From contig CALVVV010000072.1 of assembly GCA_944363995.1 (NCBI GenBank), positions 1-5,302 on the forward strand: DNA of 5,302 nucleotides, in the 5' to 3' direction. Both the position numbers and the translations under genes were made by a program. A model generated the notes under the pieces. It made no database searches. It was not told the DNA's origin and saw nothing but the letters and a program-made list of their open reading frames with translations. The stretch is from an uncultured Bacilli bacterium (GTDB lineage Bacteria > Bacillota_I > Bacilli_A > RF39 > UBA660). Numbering within the stretch: the first letter of the stretch is position 1; every line of letters begins with the position of its first letter. Shown here in pieces: positions 1 to 5,059 of this stretch.

Positions 1-60
1 TTTAAGAAATTTTTGAACATCATTTCTAGTAGAACATTTAATAGGTTTATTCCATAAATC

Positions 61-762
61 TTGTTGAAATTTATGATTGGATTAAGAATATTTAAAGAAC
101 CAGAAATTATAGATATGTTAAAAGAAGTTGGAATAAAGAATGTATTTATGTCTTATCATTTTGGTATTCAAGATAGTTTGAATGGTATTACTAATGAAAT
201 GCTTAATAAAGTAATAAGAGATTTAAGAGATAAAGATATGAGAGTCGTTTTAATGACAACCATAACAAATCAAAATGCTAAAGTTACTTTACATATATGT
301 GATACAGCGTATGAACTTGGAGCATCTGGAATCGAATTTAATAAAATATTTATTCAAGGTAGAGCAAAAAATTTAACTAACATAGGTTTAAATTTAAATG
401 ACTATAATACCTTTTTTACTCAATTAAAAGAAGCTAGAGATAAATATGATATAAATGAGTTAGAAGTGAGAAGAAGTGGTACTTTTGGTTCGGATACGGT
501 TAATACTCCTGATAGGTTTCATTGTAGCGCCGGTGTGAAAAAAGTATGCATAACTCCAGATAACAAAGTATATGGATGTACTTGTATATGTAAACCAGGG
601 TATGAGGTAGGAGAAATTATAGATAGAGAAATTTATTTATATAAAGATTTTTATAATGAACGTTCATGGTGTTTAGGGGATAAGATGGGAGAGTTAGGTA
701 TTGATAATATTCAAGAACTTAATGACCCAAATATAAAAAGATTAGTAAAAACAATTAAATAA
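61..762 (+). pseudogene. Radical SAM/SPASM-like protein, N-terminally truncated
   Basis: This is the C-terminal two-thirds (233 codons) of a radical SAM enzyme. The region around residues 15-45 (EPEIIDMLKEVGIKNVFMSY) reads like the TIM-barrel half-repeat that follows a TNGL-type strand. The end is a SPASM/Twitch-like cysteine region with Cys155, Cys163, Cys173, Cys175, Cys177 and Cys204; ITPDNKVYGC matches the usual 'I-x-P-D-G-x-V-Y-x-C' signature. The CxxxCxxC motif that binds the SAM-cleaving cluster should lie roughly 100 residues upstream and is absent. An in-frame TAA sits at 55-57, neither of the other two forward frames of 1-60 continues the family, and no ribosome site precedes TTG 61 or ATG 73. 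Recognisable homology seems to start near GLRIF (about position 79). Such a fragment cannot do radical chemistry alone. It ends 27 bases before the next gene, so it was probably the first gene of the cassette when intact. The substrate is unknown. Confidence 0.72.
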
Positions 763-777
763 AAAATATATGGATAT

Positions 778-783
778 GGAGGG
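778..783 (+). promoter_or_regulatory. Ribosome binding site fixing the ATG 790 start
   Basis: GGAGGG lies 6 bases before ATG 790 but directly abuts an in-frame TTG at 784. Only the ATG has workable spacing, so the protein starts at 790. Confidence 0.8.
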
Positions 784-789
784 TTGAAA

Positions 790-1701
790 ATGAATAATGA
801 AGAAACATTAATAAATTATTTTGTAGAAATATGTAATAAGAATGGTCTCGGAAAAGTTTGGAGTTTTAAACGACAAAATATAGGATTTAATAGGGTTGTA
901 TATAATATTAATGATATGTTTGTAATTAAAATCTGTATTAATTATGAAAAAGAAGCTGGAATAATAAATGAAATTCAATATTATATAGATAATCCAAATT
1001 ATTTTAATCCTAAATTGATTACATATGATATTTCAAAAACAACAATTCCATATATTTATACTATTGAAGAAAAAATAAATGGTAATAACTTATTTAATGT
1101 ATGGGGTAATTTAAATGAAATTCAAAGGGAATGTTGTTTAAATGAATTAGTTCAAATGCTTAAAAAAATCCATAAACCAACTGATCACAAAAGCGAAGCT
1201 ATTGCAAAAATCTTTTTTAAATATGATGAGTATCTAAATAGACTTAAATTATCAAATTTATTATCAACAAACCAAATAAGTTATTTGAGTGAATTAAGAA
1301 ATATCCTGACATTCTATTTTGAAAATGCTAGTTTTGGGTTTACTCATGGAGATATTCATTTTAATAATATTATATATTCAGATGAAGGTTTAAAGTTAAT
1401 AGATTTTGAATGTTATGATATCGCCCCATTAGACAAAGATTTTGATTCTATTAATAGAATGGTTAGAAATCCAAATAGTTTAATCAAGAAAGGGTTGCAA
1501 TCTTCAGTAAATCCAAAAGATTATGAAAAAATTATGCCTTATTTAATCCAAAATTATCATGAAGTTTGTCAACATGATGATTTTGAAAATAGATTATTGA
1601 TTTATGATTGTATAAATTCATTAAAATGGTTAAATGTTTATCCAGAACATAAACCATATCATGATATTTTATTTGTTAAAAGCAAAAAGCTTATTAAATA
1701 A
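790..1701 (+). CDS. APH/choline-kinase-fold phosphotransferase
   Basis: A 303-residue protein of the aminoglycoside phosphotransferase/choline kinase superfamily, expected to be cytosolic and to move the gamma-phosphate of ATP to a hydroxyl of a small molecule. The N-lobe has a nucleotide-binding loop near residues 31-40 and the ATP-anchoring Lys47 in VIKI. The C-lobe has the Brenner-type catalytic loop HGDIHFNN: His186, the catalytic base Asp188, and Asn193 for metal. IDFE follows, with Asp205 as the second metal ligand. An ETD-like metal-coordinating set is thus complete, and the length is normal for the family. ATG 790 is chosen because GGAGGG lies 6 bases upstream. The gene follows the radical SAM remnant by 27 bases, in operon style. 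The acceptor cannot be read from sequence; the adjacent nucleotide-type enzymes suggest a nucleoside- or sugar-like metabolite, but choline- or amino-sugar-like substrates remain possible. Confidence 0.85.
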   Translation: MNNEETLINYFVEICNKNGLGKVWSFKRQNIGFNRVVYNINDMFVIKICINYEKEAGIINEIQYYIDNPNYFNPKLITYDISKTTIPYIYTIEEKINGNNLFNVWGNLNEIQRECCLNELVQMLKKIHKPTDHKSEAIAKIFFKYDEYLNRLKLSNLLSTNQISYLSELRNILTFYFENASFGFTHGDIHFNNIIYSDEGLKLIDFECYDIAPLDKDFDSINRMVRNPNSLIKKGLQSSVNPKDYEKIMPYLIQNYHEVCQHDDFENRLLIYDCINSLKWLNVYPEHKPYHDILFVKSKKLIK

Positions 1702-1719
1702 AGAAATTTATGTTATAAT
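1691..1719 (+). promoter_or_regulatory. Internal promoter for the kinase-Nudix pair
   Basis: An extended -10 element TGTTATAAT (TG at 1711-1712, TATAAT at 1714-1719) has a weak -35-like TTATTA at 1691-1696, 17 bases upstream. The -35 overlaps the last codons of the preceding gene. Initiation would fall near 1726, about 40 bases before GTG 1768. The 66-base gap, longest in the cassette, and the perfect -10 support it. It would let the downstream genes be expressed independently of the damaged first gene. Confidence 0.6.
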
Positions 1720-1753
1720 ATAGATAATATAGATGATTATTATAATTTTCTAT

Positions 1754-1761
1754 AGGGGGGG
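1754..1761 (+). promoter_or_regulatory. Poly-G ribosome binding site for the GTG 1768 start
   Basis: AGGGGGGG sits 6 bases ahead of GTG 1768. The run of seven G in otherwise AT-rich DNA is an unusual ribosome site; it can pair with the CCUCC of 16S rRNA only in part. It is also a homopolymer prone to slippage, though slippage here would alter spacing rather than the protein. Confidence 0.65.
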
Positions 1762-1767
1762 ATTAAA

Positions 1768-2517
1768 GTGTTAATAAGTGTTGAAGGATTAGACGGAGTA
1801 GGAAAAAGTTCAGTTACAAATCATCTAGCTTCTTCATTAAATATGCCAATAGCAGAAAAACCAATAAAAAAATTGTTATATTTAGATGATGAACAATCAA
1901 AAAAAATAACAGAAAAAATTTATAGTTGCTATTCGAGTAATATTCAAGCAATGTATTATTTGATGGGATATTTATCTGTATTAGAAGATGCTAAAAAAAA
2001 TGATATATTAATGGATAGAGGATTTCTATCAACATATTATTTTTCATATAATAAAGAAAATTCGGCATTTTTTGATATGTTTGCTACGAATTATGGAGTA
2101 CCAGATTTAACAATTGTATTGTATGCTTCAGTTGAGAAACGTATTAATAGAATTAAAAACAGAAATATTTCAGATGATGATTTAAAAAAGAAAAGATTAT
2201 ATGTTGATGGTTATGATAAATATTTTGAAGCGTTAACGAAATATAATATGCCATACTTATTAATAAACAATGAAAATTTATCATTAGAAGAAACCTCATC
2301 TTTAGTTTTGACCTTATTAAAATTAGTTATTGAAAAAAGAGAAAATTTGGAGCTTTTGAAAAATTTATTTTCTATTGAGAATCTATTTTTAATAAACCAA
2401 TACTCTTTTCAGGAAATTACTGAATTAATCAGTAATAGAATAAATAGTAATGTTTCAAATAATAAAACGAAAGTTTTAAGAAAAGGGAGTGATAATAATG
2501 AAACAATTAATTACTAA
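1768..2517 (+). CDS. Thymidylate-kinase-like P-loop (deoxy)nucleotide kinase
   Basis: A 249-residue protein of the thymidylate kinase/deoxynucleoside kinase group of P-loop enzymes, predicted to phosphorylate a nucleotide or nucleoside with ATP. Residues 3-15 (ISVEGLDGVGKSS) form the Walker A motif, with Lys13 and Ser14 binding phosphate and magnesium. Asp83-Arg84 in LMDRGF corresponds to the DR(Y) motif that contacts the acceptor in dTMP kinases, here with Gly instead of Tyr. Residues 111-129 (PDLTIVLYA then EKRINRI) match the strand and helix before the LID, and the basic stretch 130-143 fits the LID. The core ends near residue 190; residues 191-249 are an extra C-terminal extension rich in Asn, Lys and Leu that ordinary dTMP kinases (about 210 residues) lack. 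The start is GTG behind a poly-G ribosome site. The gene's end overlaps the Nudix gene by 20 bases, implying translational coupling. It is unlikely to be the housekeeping tmk, given its divergence and accessory context. Confidence 0.8.
   Translation: MLISVEGLDGVGKSSVTNHLASSLNMPIAEKPIKKLLYLDDEQSKKITEKIYSCYSSNIQAMYYLMGYLSVLEDAKKNDILMDRGFLSTYYFSYNKENSAFFDMFATNYGVPDLTIVLYASVEKRINRIKNRNISDDDLKKKRLYVDGYDKYFEALTKYNMPYLLINNENLSLEETSSLVLTLLKLVIEKRENLELLKNLFSIENLFLINQYSFQEITELISNRINSNVSNNKTKVLRKGSDNNETINY
2485..2489 (+). promoter_or_regulatory. Ribosome binding site inside the upstream gene, fixing ATG 2498
   Basis: GGGAG at 2485-2489 is 8 bases before ATG 2498. The in-frame GTG at 2489 overlaps this site and cannot be the start. 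The site lies within the last codons of the kinase gene, so ribosomes finishing that gene would pass over it. Confidence 0.75.
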
Positions 2518-3016
2518 CAAGTATAATTTAACAGATTCGGATATGACAGAAGTTGTAAAAAGAGTAAAGGTGTTATTAGTAAATTCTAATAATGATGTAT
2601 TACTAGGATATTCACATAATAATTATCAATTTCCTGGTGGGCATGTAGAGGAAAACGAAACACTTGCTCAAGCAGTTAATAGAGAAGTATTAGAAGAAAC
2701 TGGAATTGAATTGAATATAACAAATATTGAACCTTTTGCATGTGCAATTGGTTATTATAAAGATTGGCCTGCAGAAGGAAAAAATAGAAAAATTGAAATT
2801 TATTATTATGAAGTAAAAACAGATGAAAAACCTAATTTAGAAAATACTGAGTACACTGAAAATGAAAAAGATGGTAATTTTGAATTAAGATATATACCAT
2901 TGTTAGATGTTGAAAATGTATTAAAAACAAATGCAGAAGAATATGGAGATAAAAAAGGAATCGCAAGAGAAATGATTGATTTGTTTGGGGTATATAAAAC
3001 AACAATAAATGAATAA
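2498..3016 (+). CDS. Nudix hydrolase
   Basis: A 172-residue Nudix protein. The full Nudix box G-x5-E-x7-R-E-x2-E-E-x-G runs from Gly48 to Ile70 (GHVEEN then Glu54, Arg62, Glu63, Glu66, Glu67, Gly69), preceded by the usual QFPGG. Glu63, Glu66 and Glu67 should bind the metals that hydrolyse a nucleoside diphosphate linked to another group (X). The rest of the domain fits a single-domain MutT/YjhB-like enzyme of normal length. Residues 106-124 form an acidic stretch (NLENTEYTENEKDGNFE) that may shape specificity. The Nudix fold does not reveal the substrate: nucleotide-sugar, dNTP, ADP-ribose-like and dinucleotide substrates are all possible. Overlap of 20 bases with the preceding nucleotide-kinase gene suggests matched production and perhaps opposing reactions on one pathway. 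ATG 2498 is chosen over in-frame GTG 2489 because of the ribosome site. Confidence 0.9.
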   Translation: MKQLITNKYNLTDSDMTEVVKRVKVLLVNSNNDVLLGYSHNNYQFPGGHVEENETLAQAVNREVLEETGIELNITNIEPFACAIGYYKDWPAEGKNRKIEIYYYEVKTDEKPNLENTEYTENEKDGNFELRYIPLLDVENVLKTNAEEYGDKKGIAREMIDLFGVYKTTINE

Positions 3017-3026
3017 ATTACAAGTT

Positions 3027-3056
3027 AATATCAGTTCTCTTTGAACTGATATTTTA
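3027..3056 (+). terminator. Intercistronic hairpin, weak terminator or attenuator
   Basis: A perfect 11-bp stem (AATATCAGTTC at 3027-3037 with its complement at 3043-3053) encloses a 5-base loop and is followed by a short TTTTAAT tract. It begins 11 bases after the Nudix stop and ends 11 bases before the ribosome site of the next gene. The stem is AU-rich and the U-tract short, so partial termination, mRNA end protection, or lowered expression of the fusion gene are all plausible. Confidence 0.55.
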
Positions 3057-3063
3057 ATATGTT

Positions 3064-3069
3064 GAGGTG
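3064..3069 (+). promoter_or_regulatory. Ribosome binding site fixing ATG 3076
   Basis: GAGGTG lies 6 bases ahead of ATG 3076. The in-frame GTG at 3067 is part of this site, so the longer start is rejected. Confidence 0.75.
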
Positions 3070-3075
3070 AATATA

Positions 3076-4647
3076 ATGAAATATATAATTGCTATTGATA
3101 GTGATGGAACACTTAGAAAAACAGATGGTACAATATCTGATTTTACTAAATTAGCAATAAGAAAACAAATTGATAAAGAAAATATAATTGTAATTTGCAC
3201 GGCAAGACCAAGATATCATACACAAAAAATAAGTAATGAGGTTGGTGCAAATAGATTTATGATTTCTTCAAATGGTTCAGAGATATATGATGTGCAAAAA
3301 CAAAAAATTATATGGGCAAAATATATAGATAAACAAAGTTGTAAATTATTATTTGATTATGCAATGTTAAACAATATAAGAATAATGTTTGTATTGGAAA
3401 ATACTGAATATGTAACTCAATTTACGAGAAATGATAATCAAGTATTGCTAACTGAAGATAATTTTAACAAAGTTATTAATAATAAAGTAAAACAAGTGAT
3501 GGTAATAGGTAAAGATAAAGACAAAATAAATAAGTTTAAGGGAATAGTTCAAAATGAATATAAAATGAATATTCTTGATTCTTCTAGGGAAAATAGTGAA
3601 GAAACTTGGTTTAGTGTTGTGAGTAATGATGCGTCTAAAGGTATAGCGGTTTTAAAATTAGCGGAGTATTTAAAGATTTCACAAGAAAATATAATAGCTA
3701 TTGGCAATGATAATAATGATATTTCAATGATAAAGATTGCAAGATTAGGAGTAGCGGTTAATAATGCAGAGATTAGTGCAAAGGAAGAGGCTGATTTAAT
3801 TATTGCTTCTAATGATGATGATGGAGTAGCACAATTTTTGAATGAGTTCAATTTAAATAAAAATTATGCTATGAAACAAAAGTATAAATTAACTAATAAA
3901 ATTGAGAAATTTATAAAAAATGCATCATTAAAAGAAATAGGAATAGGTTGTTCTGATTCACAAGTTATTCAAATAATTAAAGATAATCAAATATACTATT
4001 TAAAAATAGCAAAAAAAGGACTACTTACTCAGGAATATAATGCATTAAAATGGTTAGAAGGAGAATTATCTGTACCAGAAATTGTTTTATTTGATGATGA
4101 AAGCGAAAATGAATTTTTAATTACTAAAGCTATTTTAGGTGAAATGGTTTGTTCTGAAAATTATTTAAAGAGTCCGGATGAGTCACTAAAAATAATTAAA
4201 GAAGCATTTGATAATATTTATGCAGTTGATATATCAAATTGTCCATTTAATGTTTCTAATAAATATAAATTATCTTTAGCTGAAAGAAACGTGAAAAATG
4301 GATTAGTAAAAAATGAAGATTTAAAAGAAGAAACATTACAAAAATTTGGCAGTGTAGAAAATCTGTTAAAATATTTAATTGATAATCAATTTGAAGAAGA
4401 ATTATGTTTTTCTCATGGTGATACAAGTTTGCCAAATATTTTTGCATTAGGCAATAAGTTTTCTGGCTTTATAGATGTTGGTGAATGTGGCATTGCAGAT
4501 AAATGGTTTGATCTTGCCATATGTGAAAAATCAATAAAAAAAAATTATGGAGAAGAATATATATCTAAATTTTATAAAGAGTTAAACATAATTCCAGATA
4601 GAAATAAATTAGATTATTATTTATTAATGATGGAATTATATCTTTAA
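3076..4647 (+). CDS. Fusion: Cof-type HAD phosphatase + APH(3')-like kinase
   Basis: A 523-residue two-domain protein. Residues 1-257 are a HAD phosphatase of the Cof (IIB) type: motif I DSDGT with nucleophile Asp8 and acid/base Asp10, motif II Thr42 in ICTARP, motif III Lys188 in DASKG, motif IV GNDNND with Asp212 and Asp215, and a C2-type cap between motifs II and III. Residues about 265-523 are an APH-fold kinase whose closest remembered relative is the APH(3')-III kanamycin kinase: Lys310 in YYLK, WLEGELSVPE, catalytic loop FSHGD (Asp449), Asn454, Asp467 in GFIDVG, then ADKW and GEEY, ending in MELYL like that family's C-terminus. All catalytic residues of both halves are present, so one chain may both remove and add phosphate. 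By memory of APH(3')-IIIa numbering, Arg211, Glu230 and Asp231 become Glu470, Lys489 and Asn490, which argues against an aminoglycoside acceptor. Last gene of the cassette. ATG 3076 has GAGGTG 6 bases upstream. Confidence 0.88.
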   Translation: MKYIIAIDSDGTLRKTDGTISDFTKLAIRKQIDKENIIVICTARPRYHTQKISNEVGANRFMISSNGSEIYDVQKQKIIWAKYIDKQSCKLLFDYAMLNNIRIMFVLENTEYVTQFTRNDNQVLLTEDNFNKVINNKVKQVMVIGKDKDKINKFKGIVQNEYKMNILDSSRENSEETWFSVVSNDASKGIAVLKLAEYLKISQENIIAIGNDNNDISMIKIARLGVAVNNAEISAKEEADLIIASNDDDGVAQFLNEFNLNKNYAMKQKYKLTNKIEKFIKNASLKEIGIGCSDSQVIQIIKDNQIYYLKIAKKGLLTQEYNALKWLEGELSVPEIVLFDDESENEFLITKAILGEMVCSENYLKSPDESLKIIKEAFDNIYAVDISNCPFNVSNKYKLSLAERNVKNGLVKNEDLKEETLQKFGSVENLLKYLIDNQFEEELCFSHGDTSLPNIFALGNKFSGFIDVGECGIADKWFDLAICEKSIKKNYGEEYISKFYKELNIIPDRNKLDYYLLMMELYL

Positions 4648-4654
4648 GAAAATC

Positions 4655-4670
4655 TATAATTTGTTATAAT
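4655..4670 (+). promoter_or_regulatory. Tandem -10 boxes after the fusion gene
   Basis: TATAAT occurs at 4655-4660 and again at 4665-4670, exactly 10 bases apart. The second is an extended -10 (TG at 4662-4663), giving the same TGTTATAAT found at 1711-1719. No good -35 is seen. Initiation would fall near 4677, but no gene follows in the window, so this is either the promoter of a lost gene, the promoter of a short RNA ending at the hairpin 4728-4788, or chance in AT-rich DNA. Confidence 0.4.
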
Positions 4671-4727
4671 TCAAAAAATATTGTTTCTATTATATGTTAA
4701 AATTGGAGCATAATATTTTGAAATAAA

Positions 4728-4797
4728 GTGACACTATGACACTAAAAATATGTGTAGGGTACTCGCATACAACGTGTCACTGTGTCATTTTTATTTT
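4728..4797 (+). terminator. Composite hairpin with tandem TGACAC arms, possible terminator
   Basis: The left arm 4728-4742 carries TGACAC twice (4729-4734, 4737-4742) with a 2-base spacer. The right arm 4774-4788 carries the complement GTGTCA twice (4774-4779, 4782-4787) with the same spacer. The arms pair over 15 positions with two central mismatches and one G-U pair. An inner stem pairs TATGTG (4749-4754) with CGCATA (4764-4769), one G-U pair, around a 9-base loop. A TTTTTATTTT tract follows at 4788-4797. It starts 80 bases after the fusion stop and could end the cassette transcript, but its size and hexamer duplication are unusual for a plain terminator. A DNA-level role (recombinase or relaxase site) is an alternative. 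Confidence 0.55.
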
Positions 4798-4866
4798 CCA
4801 GATACCAAAATCAGATACTAAATGATAAAAATAAAGGGATTTTAATAAACTTTGATAAATTATGGT

Positions 4867-4896
4867 AAAAGAAAAAGTCTTATTTTGTAAGACTTT
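4867..4896 (-). terminator. Leftward terminator-like hairpin
   Basis: AAAGTCTTA (4874-4882) pairs perfectly over 9 bp with 4888-4896 around a 5-base loop. On the minus strand the stem runs into TTTTTCTTTT (plus 4867-4876), the arrangement of an intrinsic terminator for leftward transcription. The only leftward gene is the integrase remnant ending at 5060, about 165 bases away. The plus-strand side lacks a T-tract. Confidence 0.5.
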
Positions 4897-4944
4897 AACT
4901 AATTATTAAATTGTTACGAACTGATAATAATATTTCCCCCTGAA

Positions 4945-4978
4945 ATCCCAGCCGAGAGGCTGGGATACTTTGTTTTAT
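4945..4978 (+). terminator. Strong GC-rich intrinsic terminator, rightward
   Basis: A perfect 9-bp stem ATCCCAGCC (4945-4953) with its complement (4958-4966) is closed by a GAGA (GNRA) tetraloop and followed by ACTTTGTTTTAT. It is far more GC-rich than its surroundings. No rightward gene lies immediately upstream in this window, so it may have belonged to a gene now removed, or act as a barrier between the cassette and the integrase side. Confidence 0.75.
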
Positions 4979-5007
4979 AAGGGTTTTATTTAAATTAATT
5001 GGTTTTC

Positions 5008-5028
5008 AACTACCCATATAACTACCCA
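5008..5028. repeat. Direct repeat of AACTACCCA, two copies
   Basis: AACTACCCA occurs at 5008-5016 and 5020-5028, a 12-base period, about 30 bases beyond the stop of the integrase remnant. Short direct repeats beside an integrase gene can be recombinase arm-binding sites. The second copy also forms the left stem of the terminator at 5020-5044, and the first copy could compete for the same right stem. Confidence 0.45.
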
Positions 5029-5044
5029 CTTTGGTAGTTTTTTT
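5020..5044 (+). terminator. Intrinsic terminator, rightward, facing the integrase remnant
   Basis: AACTACC (5020-5026) pairs with GGTAGTT (5033-5039) around the 6-base loop CACTTT, followed by seven T (5038-5044). This is textbook for rightward transcription and would stop read-through into the antisense of the integrase remnant. The minus-strand side has no T-tract, so it is not the integrase's own terminator. Confidence 0.7.
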
Positions 5045-5059
5045 GAAATTTAACAAAGT

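Larger units (their letters stand above)
4648..5059. other. Gene-free spacer rich in hairpins and repeats
   Basis: No reading frame with a credible start, ribosome site and protein-like composition lies here on either strand. The stretch instead holds two -10 boxes, a long composite hairpin, one leftward and two rightward terminator-like stems, and a direct repeat, each listed separately. It separates the plus-strand cassette from the minus-strand integrase remnant, so an element end or attachment site probably lies inside it. No tRNA was recognised. Confidence 0.7.

Noticed and set aside
1..81. A minus-strand gene entering from the left
   Set aside because: The frame is open for 27 codons and reads plausibly, but it has no start codon or ribosome site and I recognise no family; kept only as part of the junction finding.
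784..789. TTG 784 as start of the APH gene
   Set aside because: The ribosome site GGAGGG ends at 783, leaving no spacing; ATG 790 has 6 bases.
1741..1746. A second TATAAT as an additional promoter for the kinase gene
   Set aside because: It lacks an upstream TG and a recognisable -35, and initiation would fall almost on the ribosome site; the extended -10 at 1711-1719 is better.
3067..3075. GTG 3067 as start of the fusion gene
   Set aside because: The GTG is itself part of the ribosome site GAGGTG serving ATG 3076.
3549..3851. Minus-strand open frame of about 100 codons
   Set aside because: It is the antisense of the HAD domain, lacks a ribosome site and resembles no family; the plus strand carries complete HAD motifs here.
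4256..4447. Minus-strand open frame of 63 codons
   Set aside because: It is antisense to the APH catalytic region, has no ribosome site, and its hydrophobic composition is a by-product of the opposite coding strand.
3865..4647. Calling the fusion's second domain a kanamycin resistance gene
   Set aside because: Several acceptor-site residues differ from APH(3')-III, and the domain is fused to a HAD phosphatase in a metabolic cassette.
4800..4818. AGATAC direct repeat (4800-4805 and 4813-4818) as an iteron or recombinase site
   Set aside because: Only two 6-base copies in AT-rich DNA with no further copies nearby; chance is adequate.
4648..5059. CRISPR array or tRNA in the gene-free spacer
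   Set aside because: The repeats are only 6-9 bases and not regularly spaced as in CRISPR, and no cloverleaf or CCA-adjacent acceptor stem was seen.
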